64,000 nt of DNA from Blautia sp. Marseille-P3201T (GTDB lineage Bacteria > Bacillota > Clostridia > Lachnospirales > Lachnospiraceae): the NCBI RefSeq assembly GCF_900120295.1, contig NZ_LT635469.1:372001-436000 (forward strand), written 5' to 3'. The position numbers and the translations under genes were made by a program. Positions 51,932 to 61,217 of the stretch are shown here, in pieces; positions within the stretch are counted from its first letter, which is position 1; the number at the start of each line of letters is the position of its first letter. Below the pieces are notes generated by a model. That model had not been told where the DNA came from, did no database searches, and worked only from the letters and a program-made list of their open reading frames with translations.

Positions 51932-52402
51932 ATGTATCTTGAAACATATTCTATGGAAGAACTGATGGAACTGATAGAAGAGAAAGGGTATTGCTCTGTG
52001 GAGGCAGTAGAAATCCTGAAAGAAATGGAACAGGCAAAAAAAGGGTATGATTTTTTACTCCGGGATTGTGAGAAAAAAGCGTGGAAAACAGACCAGGTGG
52101 TAGTTGATTATTACCGGCATCTCTTAGAAGAATTGCGGAAAGCGTTGCCCTATGATGCTATGGGAGGACAGCACACGATTCCGATTTTGGTGTTACAGGA
52201 GTTCCGTAAACCGGACATTGTAGAAAAAATCAGGGATTTTATTGGCTGTCAGGCTGGATTTTCCGATCATGCTCTGTTACAAGAAATACAAAAATTTATG
52301 ACCGTACATCTGGACCCGCAGGGAATTATCCTCTATATGGACGTATTGGGAAACCAGCCGGCGGCAAGAAATGTTTACAAACAGGGAGGACAAATATGGT
52401 AA
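51932..52402 (+). CDS. Hypothetical mobile-element protein (156 aa)
   Basis: A 156-aa soluble helical protein, rich in Glu and Lys in the first half, with AMGGQHTIPILVLQEFRKPD in the middle. Not recognised. It overlaps the next gene by 7 nt, so it belongs to an operon of accessory proteins at the right end of the island. Confidence 0.65.
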   Translation: MYLETYSMEELMELIEEKGYCSVEAVEILKEMEQAKKGYDFLLRDCEKKAWKTDQVVVDYYRHLLEELRKALPYDAMGGQHTIPILVLQEFRKPDIVEKIRDFIGCQAGFSDHALLQEIQKFMTVHLDPQGIILYMDVLGNQPAARNVYKQGGQIW

Positions 52403-53142
52403 AAGAAAGAGTATTGGCGGTTCCGGATACAAGTATTTTTATTGCAGAGCTGCCGGAAGCGACCAGAAACATCATACGGAAAGATTTAGAAGAACACGCA
52501 AGAGAACATCATTACCGGCTGGAATGGGATCTGGAAAATAAGGATTATATGGCAATGGGCCAGAGATTTTACGATATAGAAGGCATTTATATGGGAACAT
52601 ATCTGCATTTCTGTAAGGAAGGAGAAGATGTAGAAGCCTATGAAAGAAGCCTGAAAAGAAACATTTCTATCAAATTGTACCAGGACGAGGTAGAAAAGCT
52701 TTGCATGAAGTCTGGAGTTGTTGGATTATCAATCAGTGAACTGTTTGAAAACTTTGTTGCCGATTTGATTTGCGGTACACATACCAATGGATCTGATGAG
52801 CGCATGTATATTGAGCAGTGGTTTGAACGGTGTTATTTCAGCATTATGCCAGAGAAAACTTTTTTATCTTATCTGCTTGAAATGCAGGAAGTAGACAGCG
52901 TTTTGGAATGTTGGGAAATCTTGCAGGAATTGAAGGGTCTGGACGAACCAGACAGTTATGACAAAGAGGAACTGGAAATCCAGCAGAACACTTTGGAAGA
53001 GTATTTTCAGGAATATAGAACCTATACAAGAGAACCGGCAGAAGAGCAGTTGGAAGCTGCTATGGAAAAAGTGTTGGAATGGAATAAAGAAAGAGAGCAT
53101 TTATTGGAGGGGACTGTTCCAGAGAAGTCTTTGGGGCGGTAG
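52396..53142 (+). CDS. Hypothetical mobile-element protein (248 aa)
   Basis: A 248-aa acidic protein behind GGAGG. It has predicted helices throughout and a coiled-coil tendency near 190-235. Not recognised. Overlaps the upstream gene by 7 nt. Confidence 0.65.
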   Translation: MVKERVLAVPDTSIFIAELPEATRNIIRKDLEEHAREHHYRLEWDLENKDYMAMGQRFYDIEGIYMGTYLHFCKEGEDVEAYERSLKRNISIKLYQDEVEKLCMKSGVVGLSISELFENFVADLICGTHTNGSDERMYIEQWFERCYFSIMPEKTFLSYLLEMQEVDSVLECWEILQELKGLDEPDSYDKEELEIQQNTLEEYFQEYRTYTREPAEEQLEAAMEKVLEWNKEREHLLEGTVPEKSLGR

Positions 53143-53167
53143 CCGGATTAGAGAAAGGAAGAAAACA

Positions 53168-53689
53168 GTGATAAGTAATGCGGAGAGAATTGTGTTAAGG
53201 AATATGTACCCGCCAGGGTGCCGGGTAGAATTGGAAGATATGGAGGCTGATCCGTATGTAAAACTGAGTCCCAGTGATTTAGGAACTGTACAGTTTGTAG
53301 ATGATGCCGGACAGATCCATGTATCCTGGGATTGTGGACACAGCCTTGCTATGGTGTTTGGTGTAGATCATTGCAAATGTGTTATGAGAGAGGAACGCTT
53401 GCAGGAAATATTACAGAGAGTACAGGCTATGCCATTTGAGAACTTGGAAAAAATGGAACTATATATTAGGGAAAAATTATCCGGGGCTTTCCCCAAAATC
53501 AGCTTTCAGAAAAAAGAAGGGCAGGAGGTTCTTGTAGATATGGGAGTTGCTGCATTTATGAAAAAAGGTCTTGGTGTGGCAATTCAATATGAAACTGACA
53601 GTCAGCAGCACATCTTCATAAAAAAGATGGAAATCCAGGGACAGGAGTTGGAAAGGAAAAATCCTTTTCCAGTACAGAAGAAACGATAA
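53168..53689 (+). CDS. DUF4314-domain protein
   Basis: A 173-aa protein starting at GTG with GAAAGGAAG upstream. The first 75 residues fit DUF4314 (LRNMYPPGCRVELEDME, then GTVQFVDDAGQIHVSWDCGHSLAM), a small beta-barrel common in Firmicute mobile elements. The second half has FENLEKMELYIREKL and is different. It is the last gene of the island before the chromosome junction. Confidence 0.8.
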   Translation: MISNAERIVLRNMYPPGCRVELEDMEADPYVKLSPSDLGTVQFVDDAGQIHVSWDCGHSLAMVFGVDHCKCVMREERLQEILQRVQAMPFENLEKMELYIREKLSGAFPKISFQKKEGQEVLVDMGVAAFMKKGLGVAIQYETDSQQHIFIKKMEIQGQELERKNPFPVQKKR

Positions 53690-53729
53690 GAATGGTTTCT
53701 TTTAATTGCAAAAATCGACAATTTTTTTT

Positions 53730-53760
53730 GGATATAACTTGACAGGATAGGGAAAGACAA
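53730..53760. other. Right junction of the island with an ABC ATPase gene (attR-like)
   Basis: The coding frame of the ABC ATPase at 53742-54383 begins in the middle of the P-loop. Reading back in frame, GKTTLLNC is preceded by a stop (GGA TAG GGA AAG ACA), where an intact gene would have a sense codon. The upstream sequence (53700-53735) is unrelated AT-rich DNA. This is what integration into the P-loop codons would leave. Confidence 0.65.
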
Positions 53761-54383
53761 CGCTTTTAAACTGTATTTCCACTATTGATAAGGTGACAAG
53801 CGGTCATGTTTTGCTGGAAGGGCAGGATATTACAAAGTTAAAAGGTAATGCACTGATGAAATTTCGAAGAGAACAGCTGGGATTTATTTTTCAGGATTTT
53901 AATCTCCTAGATACTTTAAATGCTTTTGACAATATTGCTCTTGCTCTTCAGATACAAGGGAAAAAACCAGAAGAAATTAAGAAGAGAGTAAGAGAAATCA
54001 GCGAAAAACTGAATGTGGCGGAAATCTTAAAGAAATATCCTTATGAAATGTCAGGCGGGCAGCGTCAGAGAATTGCCTGCGCAAGAGCAATGGTGACGGA
54101 GCCTTCTTTGATTTTGGCAGATGAACCTACAGGAGCTTTGGACTCTCAAAGTGCAGGAATGTTTCTTGGCAGTTTACAGTATATGAATGAGGCAATGCAG
54201 GCTACTATTTTAATGGTAACCCACGATGCTTTTTCTGCAAGCTATGCAAAGCGTGTTCTGTTTATGAAGGATGGCAAGCTGTTCCACGAGCTGCGAAAAG
54301 GAAACAATGACAGGAAGGAATTCTTTAATGAAATTATTCATGTGATTTCACTTCTGGGAGGTGACTTAAATCATGTTGTTTAA
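53742..54383 (+). pseudogene. BceA-type ABC ATPase gene, 5' end lost at the island junction
   Basis: The remaining frame starts at the P-loop (GKTTLLNCISTIDK) and then has the Q-loop FQDFNLLD, the signature MSGGQRQRIACARA and Walker B LILADEPTGALD. The first 40 or so residues and part of Walker A are missing. Internal GTG at 53793 could start a 196-aa protein but it would lack the P-loop. The frame overlaps the permease gene by 11 nt, as in BceAB operons. The missing 5' part should be at the far left end of the island. Confidence 0.8.
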
Positions 54384-56385
54384 TCTATCCAGAAAGAATT
54401 TTAAGAAGAGTATTCGGGATTATTCGGTATATTTTTTTACGTTGATTTTAGGCGTGGCAGTTTTTTATATTTTTAATGCTATTGAAACCCAGACAGCCAT
54501 GATGGAAGTGACAAAGGCAAAGGCAGAAATTATTGATATGATGAACAGCGCTTTAGAGGCTGTCAGCATATTTGTGTCTTTTATTTTAGGCTATCTGATT
54601 GTATATGCCAGCCGCTTTATGTTAAAAAAGAGAAAAAAAGAATTTGCAGTTTATCTTACATTGGGTATGAAGAAAACACAGATTTCGGGAATGCTGTGGA
54701 TAGAAACGGTCTTTATGGGGATTATTTCATTGGGAGCAGGGCTTCTTGTGGGAATTGGACTTTCTCAGTTCATGTCCCTTTTTGTGTCGAAAATTTTTGA
54801 GGCAGATTTATCGAAATTTGTATTTACCGTGTCAGGAAAAGCGATTGTGAAATCCGTGTTTTATTTTCTGGTGATTTATATTGTAGTGATGATTTTAAAT
54901 ACATGGGAAATCAGCCGTGCCAGACTGATTTGTTTTTTGACTGCTGAGAAGAAAAAAGAGAAGAACATCTTGAAAAATCCAATTCTCAGTGTTTTGATTT
55001 TTATTCTGGCATGGGTGATTTTAGGATATGCCTATTATAATGTAACTGGCAATGCACAGACGCTTACTACAGAAGTAGATGTGTTTACCCAGATTATTTT
55101 GGGAATTATCGGAACTTTTCTGGTATTTTGGTCTGTTTCAGGATTTTTTGCAGCAATGGCAGGAAAAGTGTCAAAGGTGTATTATAAGGGATTAAATTCT
55201 TTTGCCGTAGGAGAGATTTCCAATAAATTAAATTCCATGGTAGTGTCTGCAACCATTATCTGTCTCTTGCTTTTTATGACAGTTTGCATTATTACATCTG
55301 TTTTTACCAGAAAAGCTTATAAAGATAAATTGGTAGATGAGCTGGCGCCTATGGACATTTCTATGGAAAAAGTTGTGGGAGAGGACCACAAGAGTATTGA
55401 GGATGTATTTGAAGAAAAGAAGATATCTATGGATGCTTTTTGTGATATTACAGAAGCATATTCTTTCAACAGTGAAGAAATTACAAATGCAGCTGTTTTA
55501 GGAAATTATTTGCTGGAGAATATGGATAAATATGGACAAGAGTATGCCAATACTCCGGTGGAAGTCATGAAAGTGAGTGATTATAATAAATTTGCCGAGA
55601 TGTACAACAAAAAGACGTATAGTCTGAAGGAAAACGAATATCTGATTGTGGCAAATCAGGAGAGTTCTGTGAAACTGTTTAACAGCGGATTGAAAGAAAA
55701 TCAGGAGATTAGTTTTCAGGAAAGGACATACCACGCAAAAGAAACCGTTTGTCAGGATGGATTTATGATGATGAGTTATGAAAAATATAATATGGGAATT
55801 TTACTCCTTCCCGATGAAGTGGATTTATCACAATGCAGTCAGTATCGCAATTATATTGCCGCCAATTATAAAAATGACAGTAAAAAATTCAGAACTATGG
55901 TAGATAAGCAGATTTCCAATAACATGAAACATTCATGGGAAGCTACTTATCCGGTTGTTACTGCCACACGTTCCAATATTATTGATGACAGTATTGGTAC
56001 AAGCGCCATGTATATTTTCTTAGGGATGTATCTGGGAATTAGCTTTTTACTTTCAGGAGCGGCGATTTTGTCCTTAAAAGTGCTTTCTGATGCAGCAGAC
56101 AGTAAGGATAAATATGAAATTTTGAGAAAACTGGGATGCGAAGAAAGAAAAATCAGAGCTGTTGTATGGAAACAAAACAGTATGTTTTTCGGTTTGCCTG
56201 TTTTGGTGGCGAGTATTCATTCCATTTTCGGTATTCAGGTATGTAATCAGCTGCTTTCGATTTACGGAGAACAGAGCATTTTGCCGGGACTTACTGCAAC
56301 CGTGCTGTTGGTATTGTTTTTCTATGGAGGATATTTCCTTATTGCTCAGATGTGTTCGTTGAGAATAATCAGAGGTGAAAAATGA
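54373..56385 (+). CDS. BceB-type ABC permease
   Basis: A 670-aa membrane protein behind GGGAGGTGA. Ten membrane segments in the BceB layout: one near 20, three at about 55-180, several at 200-320, a large extracellular loop at about 320-540 and three segments at the end. The KKEFAVYLTLGMKKTQISGML stretch is the FtsX motif. BceAB systems sense or remove cell-wall-active peptides such as bacitracin. Because its ATPase gene is broken by the island, this permease is probably without function in this strain. Confidence 0.9.
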   Translation: MLFNLSRKNFKKSIRDYSVYFFTLILGVAVFYIFNAIETQTAMMEVTKAKAEIIDMMNSALEAVSIFVSFILGYLIVYASRFMLKKRKKEFAVYLTLGMKKTQISGMLWIETVFMGIISLGAGLLVGIGLSQFMSLFVSKIFEADLSKFVFTVSGKAIVKSVFYFLVIYIVVMILNTWEISRARLICFLTAEKKKEKNILKNPILSVLIFILAWVILGYAYYNVTGNAQTLTTEVDVFTQIILGIIGTFLVFWSVSGFFAAMAGKVSKVYYKGLNSFAVGEISNKLNSMVVSATIICLLLFMTVCIITSVFTRKAYKDKLVDELAPMDISMEKVVGEDHKSIEDVFEEKKISMDAFCDITEAYSFNSEEITNAAVLGNYLLENMDKYGQEYANTPVEVMKVSDYNKFAEMYNKKTYSLKENEYLIVANQESSVKLFNSGLKENQEISFQERTYHAKETVCQDGFMMMSYEKYNMGILLLPDEVDLSQCSQYRNYIAANYKNDSKKFRTMVDKQISNNMKHSWEATYPVVTATRSNIIDDSIGTSAMYIFLGMYLGISFLLSGAAILSLKVLSDAADSKDKYEILRKLGCEERKIRAVVWKQNSMFFGLPVLVASIHSIFGIQVCNQLLSIYGEQSILPGLTATVLLVLFFYGGYFLIAQMCSLRIIRGEK

Positions 56386-56430
56386 TGATTAGGGTTCGTG
56401 GTTATTGTAAATATGTAAACATCATAGGGC

Positions 56431-56466
56431 GAAGAGGCTGTTGCACTTAATACAACAGCCTCTTCT
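56431..56466. terminator. Intrinsic terminator after the BceB gene
   Basis: GAAGAGGCTGTTG (56431-56443) and CAACAGCCTCTTC (56453-56465) form a perfect 13-bp stem with a 9-nt loop. Confidence 0.85.
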
Positions 56467-56492
56467 GTAATAAAACTTATTTTCAAAAATTT

Positions 56493-56771
56493 TTATTCGT
56501 CCCAGCCTTCATAAAAACGGATATTTACGGAAATATTTCTTACAATATCCCCTTCCTTTAAATTCATATCACTGACGTCTGAAACAGAAGGCAGGGAACA
56601 GTCTTCTTCAGAAAGCTCAAGGCTAATCCAGTTGTAAGCGGCTTCATTGGCATCGTCAACAGCATCTTCTAAGGTGTCGCCCTTTGCATAACAACATTCT
56701 AAATCAGGAAAATACCCCTGATAACTTCCATCATCTGTTTTGCTGAAAACAGCAGGATATATAAATTTCAT
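56493..56771 (-). CDS. HicB-like antitoxin-family protein, no HicA partner
   Basis: A 92-aa protein; ATG at 56771 follows GAAGGGAG on the minus strand. It has the HicB partial RNase H-like fold (MKFIYPAVFSKTDDGSYQGYFPDLECC, then AKGDTLEDAVDDANEAAYNW). A HicA toxin gene is not adjacent on either side. No DNA-binding tail is evident. It may be an orphan or regulate something else. Confidence 0.8.
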   Translation of the reverse strand: MKFIYPAVFSKTDDGSYQGYFPDLECCYAKGDTLEDAVDDANEAAYNWISLELSEEDCSLPSVSDVSDMNLKEGDIVRNISVNIRFYEGWDE

Positions 56772-56972
56772 AATAATCTCCCTTCTAAGTCTAAAACAAG
56801 ATAAGAAAAGTATATAACAAAAAAGAATAGGATACAACAATAGAATTCCTCTGTATTTTTTGAAATTTTGCCTGAAATGGCATTGAAAAGTTTAGAGTTG
56901 CCCGCAAACCTTGGAAATATTCAATGTTTGCGGGTGATTTGAATTGTTTTTGTGTTATAGATTATTCAAGTA

Positions 56973-57852
56973 TTACATTTTAGAAATAAATTCATCCAGT
57001 GATTGGACGGTTAATGCTGTCTGCATCCAAGTTTCAACTACTTCTATATCCTGCTGCTCTTGTAAAGTTTTTAAAAGAGTGTCAGGTAATTGTCCGAATT
57101 TTTCTAAGGTCATCTGAAGCATTTTCTTTGCCATTTTTAGTTGACCTTGCTGCATACCTTCTTTTCTTCCCTCTCTGCGTTCATCTTGCATCAATAATTC
57201 CAAAAGCATAAATCTCTCCTCCATTTCCCTGCTCCCCTTGATATGGGTGACTGATTTCTGCACTTGCCTTACATAATCATCTTGAAAATCCTTTTGACTT
57301 TCTTTTAAGTCTGCATGTACAAATCTCAGAAAAGAAACCAGCTCCTTTGGCACATCTTCTTCATCTTCTCCACAGGTGTTCAGGAACATAATACAGCGTC
57401 CGTCTTTTAAAGATACCTTTTTAGTTTCTTCACAAGCTGTGCGAAAAGTATATCGGTATTTCCTTTCACCAAAAGGATCAAAGTCGCAGAGAAAAATTAC
57501 ATAGCTATCAGGAAGTTCTTCATATTCACATCCCTTTGCTAAAAGCTCCATATCCATCTGGCTTTGATAATAACGACTTCTGCGACCAAGAGCCGGCTGT
57601 TTTAGCACCTGCATCTCTACGTTATAACGTGTATTGTTTCCATCTTTTGCATAAACGTCTAGTCGTACGCCTTTATACTCCGGATGATAAACAATACTTT
57701 TCTCTGTACTGATTTCTACATGGGCGATTTTAATAGAAAGAGCACGCTCTAAAAAGCCTTTGCAATTTTCTTCATCTGACATGACTGCTGCAAACATAAA
57801 ATTATTTTTGATTGTAAGATTTTTAATAAGGTATTCATATTTTTTCCTCCAT
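56973..57852 (-). pseudogene. PD-(D/E)XK nuclease/transposase-family gene with a probable frameshift
   Basis: The main frame gives 274 aa from an internal ATG at 57797 and fits the PDDEXK_2 (Rpn-like) family: RLDVYAKDGNNTRYNVEMQV is the nuclease core and the C-terminus has the usual helical REGRKEGMQQGQ region. Family members start earlier. Reading further upstream in frame gives YLIKNLTIKNNFMFAAVMSD, but no start codon. A good GGAGG-less ATG at 57852 lies in another frame, separated by a run of six A on the minus strand (57840-57845); one more A would join them. Either a real frameshift or a sequencing error in a homopolymer. Confidence 0.7.
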
Positions 57853-57961
57853 CTTACAGAGGAATTCTATGAAGTAAAGTATAGCAGATAAAAAAAGGAC
57901 TTACAATCATTAAAAAATATATTAACACAGAAATATATTTTTCGCTGTGCAACATTTAAAC

Positions 57962-57991
57962 TTGACAATACATGATATGTAACGTTATATT
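57962..57991 (+). promoter_or_regulatory. Promoter with a small palindrome before the ABC exporter
   Basis: TTGACA at 57962-57967 and TATATT at 57986-57991 (18-bp spacer). The spacer holds ACAT-GAT-ATGT at 57970-57980, a possible operator for the ArsR-like regulator encoded at 59724-60281. Confidence 0.6.
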
Positions 57992-58021
57992 ATATATAAT
58001 AAAAAGTGGGAGGTAATTGAT

Positions 58022-59668
58022 ATGAAAAAATTTCATACGGAAATTAATAAAGTATTTTTGCAGTTTAGAAAAAAGCAAATCCTTACCATAGCACTTTCTG
58101 CTCTTATGGTATTGTCCAAATTTTTGCTTTTAATGATTATGCAGAAAGCAGTAGACAGTATTACCAGCAATAAGCTTGAAGTGACGATTGGTTATTTAAA
58201 AGAAAGTATGCTGTTGATTTTTGCATTTTTTTTGATTAATTGTATTTTTCAATATTTTTTCAGGGATTTGGAATATACATGTCATTATGCTTTGGTGAAA
58301 AGTCTTTTTGGAAAAGCAGTAGATAAAAAATATATTTTTCATGAAAAACATTCATCTACATTATTATTATCTATGATTAAGGAAGACAGCAAATTTATTT
58401 CTGACTGGAAAAGTATTGGATTAATCGCAGTAATTAGCAATGCAATTACTTTAGTTATAGCTTTTGTGATTTTGTTTTATTATAATGTTCTGATTACCGT
58501 ATTTATTTTGGTAATTATTATAACCTGTTTTGCTCTTACTCATTATATCAGCAAAAAAATCGGAAATAAGACTTATGATTTGCAGATTTCTAATTCTGAG
58601 ATGAACCAGAGAATTATGGAGTCCTTCAATGGAATAAAAGACATAAAGCAGTATCGAAAAGAGGATTTTTTTAAGAAGCAATTAGATGGATTTATTGACA
58701 GAGATACTTATCGGCATAGCAAAAGCATTTCCAGACTTTCCGCAGTTTTTACGTCTATTTATGCAGTTTTGACAACAGCATTACCGATTTTGGCATTGAT
58801 AGCAGGGGTGCTTTTGATTTTAGCCGGACAATTTACAATTGGGCAGTTAATTACTACTTATGCACTAATTGGGAATTTACAGGAACCGGTTTTGGCTATT
58901 CCGGAAATGTTAAATCAGCGCAGACAGGCATTATCTATTCAGGAAAAAATTATGGCAATTTTAGAAAAAGAAGATGCCATATATTTGAAAAATACTTTAG
59001 ATAAATTACAAGAATTTTCTATGGACTCGAAAGAGTATCAGTTTGAAGATGGGAAAACGATTTTAAAGAACCTTAAACTGGTGATAAAGAAAGGAAACCA
59101 CATTCTTCTAAAAGGTGAGAGCGGAAAAGGGAAAACAAGTGTATTAAATTTAATTTCCAGATTTTATAGCACACAGGGGCAGGCAATTACCATGATGTAT
59201 AACCAGATTTCTATTGATGCTATTTCTCCTGACAGTTACTATGAGCATGTAATACAGGCACAGCAGATACCATATATTTTCAAAGCTTCTTTATTTGATA
59301 ATATAGCATTAGGTGAAAGTTATAGAAAAGAAGATGTGAAAGAAATACTTCAAGTTGTGTGTCTGGAAGAACTGGTACTGGAAAAGGGAATTGATTATCA
59401 AATTGAAGAAAAGGGAGAAAATCTTTCAGGAGGTCAGAGACAGAGAATTGGAATTGCAAGAGCATTGATACGAAAGCCGGATATACTTATGCTGGATGAA
59501 CCCACCAGTGCTTTAAATGAAGAATTGTCAAAGATTTTGGTAAAACGTGTTGTGGAGTATTGTATTCAAAATGAAATTGCCTTAATCACTGTCTCACACA
59601 GCGAAGTATTTGAAGAATATTATGAGACAAGAGGATATGAAAAAGTTGAGAAGATAATACTGCAATAG
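58022..59668 (+). CDS. ABC exporter half-transporter
   Basis: A 548-aa protein behind GGGAGG. Membrane domain at about 1-310 with six segments, and a nucleotide-binding domain from 330 on. Walker A is GESGKGKT, signature LSGGQRQRIGIARA, Walker B PDILMLDEPTSAL and the H-loop is in TVSHSE. Unlike the exporter at 7879-9452 it is a single chain. Substrate unknown; peptides or small molecules are usual. Convergent with the regulator downstream. Confidence 0.92.
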   Translation: MKKFHTEINKVFLQFRKKQILTIALSALMVLSKFLLLMIMQKAVDSITSNKLEVTIGYLKESMLLIFAFFLINCIFQYFFRDLEYTCHYALVKSLFGKAVDKKYIFHEKHSSTLLLSMIKEDSKFISDWKSIGLIAVISNAITLVIAFVILFYYNVLITVFILVIIITCFALTHYISKKIGNKTYDLQISNSEMNQRIMESFNGIKDIKQYRKEDFFKKQLDGFIDRDTYRHSKSISRLSAVFTSIYAVLTTALPILALIAGVLLILAGQFTIGQLITTYALIGNLQEPVLAIPEMLNQRRQALSIQEKIMAILEKEDAIYLKNTLDKLQEFSMDSKEYQFEDGKTILKNLKLVIKKGNHILLKGESGKGKTSVLNLISRFYSTQGQAITMMYNQISIDAISPDSYYEHVIQAQQIPYIFKASLFDNIALGESYRKEDVKEILQVVCLEELVLEKGIDYQIEEKGENLSGGQRQRIGIARALIRKPDILMLDEPTSALNEELSKILVKRVVEYCIQNEIALITVSHSEVFEEYYETRGYEKVEKIILQ

Positions 59669-59723
59669 AGGTGTATTAAGCGGGAGACTGTCGCTTCAAA
59701 CAGTACTCCCGAATAACAGCTCC

Positions 59724-60281
59724 TTATAATTTATGCGTGATAAGGGCATATTCCCAAGGGTTTGTATTTTCTTCTTTTGTGCTGTGTTCTTTTAAAAAGT
59801 CGTAAATTTGGTTCATGAGTAATGCAGCATCTTCATCCGATAAAAAAGCAATGCCGGTCAGAATATTGCCATGGAGGCAGGAGGCTTCTAAAAGCTGTTC
59901 TTCATTTTCGCATTCCGGTACATGCTCATGAAAAGTTTTGAGACATCTTTCAAGGATGCTTCGTACATCATTTTCCAGAATTAAATCACGTTCTTTTTGA
60001 AGTTCTGTTCCAGAACCTAAACTAATCATTGCATCGGTCAAACGAAAAAAACGGGCACAAATTCCTCGGATTTGTTCGGTATGATCCAACGCTACCACAC
60101 CAATGGACTCTAGCTTTTTTATATGAAATTGAATAGAAGAAGCTGAAATGCCAAGAGCATTAGAGAGGTATTTCGGCGTAACGGGAACACCGGCACGCTG
60201 CATTTCATGAAGAATTTCCTGACGAACAGGGTTCATGTAAATTTCCAATTCTTTTTTTGTTCTGAGTATGATTGTTTCCAT
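59724..60281 (-). CDS. ArsR-like winged-helix regulator
   Basis: A 185-aa protein; ATG at 60281 follows GGAGT on the minus strand. The N-terminal winged helix is clear (MNPVRQEILHEMQRAGVPVTPKYLSNALGISASSIQFHIKKLESIGVV). The C-terminal half is an acidic helical domain that may bind a ligand. It probably controls the ABC exporter at 58022 or itself. No metal-binding Cys cluster is seen in the DNA-binding part. Confidence 0.85.
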   Translation of the reverse strand: METIILRTKKELEIYMNPVRQEILHEMQRAGVPVTPKYLSNALGISASSIQFHIKKLESIGVVALDHTEQIRGICARFFRLTDAMISLGSGTELQKERDLILENDVRSILERCLKTFHEHVPECENEEQLLEASCLHGNILTGIAFLSDEDAALLMNQIYDFLKEHSTKEENTNPWEYALITHKL

Positions 60282-60433
60282 AGTCACTCCTAATTTATAA
60301 TCCACGAATATACTTCTATAAAATATATTTTTATAAAATGTATTATAACATGGTGTACAGAGCGCTTCAACAGTTGCAAGGTGTTTCAGTTCATGATAGT
60401 ATAAAGAGATTAGGAAAGTAAAGGAGAACAGAC

Positions 60434-61213
60434 ATGAGTTCTTATGAAAGTTTTGCCAGTGTGTATGATATGTTTATGGATAACATTCCATACAGAGAAT
60501 GGTGCAGATATTTAATCGGTCTGTTGCAGGAATATGGCGTACAGGATGGATTGGTTTTGGAATTAGGATGTGGCACAGGGAAAGCCACAAGACTTTTATC
60601 AAGAGCAGGCTATGATATGATAGGGATTGATAATTCTCCCGATATGCTGGAGATTGCTCTTGAAAAAGAAGGAAAGACAAAAGACGATATTTTGTATCTT
60701 TTACAGGATATGCGCTCTTTTGAATTATATGGAACAGTGCGTGCGATAGTTTCTATATGTGACAGTATAAATTACGTCATTGAGCCGGAGGATTTGCTTA
60801 AAGTATTTAAATTAGTCAATAATTATCTTGATCCGGGTGGGGTATTTATATTTGACATGAATACCAAATATAAATATGAAGAAATTTTAGGTGAGTGTAC
60901 CATTGCAGAAAACAGGGATACAGCCAGCTTTATCTGGGATAACTATTATGACTGTGAAGAACAGATTAATGAGTATGATTTGACATTATTTATTCCGGAG
61001 GAAGAAGCAGGAAAAAATATGTACAGAAAGTACGAAGAAATTCATTATCAGAGAGCTTATGATATGGAAGAAGTAAAAAATCTTCTGGCAAAGGCAGGTA
61101 TGGAATTTGTAGCTGTATACGATGCTTTTACTCATCGACCACCAAGAGCAGTCAGTGAGAGAGTATATATCATAGCAAGAGAAAAAGGAAAAACAAGACA
61201 ACAGGAGAAATAG
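60434..61213 (+). CDS. SAM-dependent methyltransferase
   Basis: A 259-aa enzyme behind AAAGGAG. SAM-binding motif LVLELGCGTGKATRLL near residue 42, then MIGIDNSPDMLEIA and the post-motif LDPGGVFIFDMN. Substrate unknown. Four nt before hslO, so the two are in one operon, as often seen in Lachnospiraceae. Confidence 0.9.
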   Translation: MSSYESFASVYDMFMDNIPYREWCRYLIGLLQEYGVQDGLVLELGCGTGKATRLLSRAGYDMIGIDNSPDMLEIALEKEGKTKDDILYLLQDMRSFELYGTVRAIVSICDSINYVIEPEDLLKVFKLVNNYLDPGGVFIFDMNTKYKYEEILGECTIAENRDTASFIWDNYYDCEEQINEYDLTLFIPEEEAGKNMYRKYEEIHYQRAYDMEEVKNLLAKAGMEFVAVYDAFTHRPPRAVSERVYIIAREKGKTRQQEK

Positions 61214-61217
61214 AAAT

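Noticed and set aside
56493-56771. HicAB toxin-antitoxin pair
   Set aside because: No HicA-like small basic RNA-binding gene is adjacent on either side.
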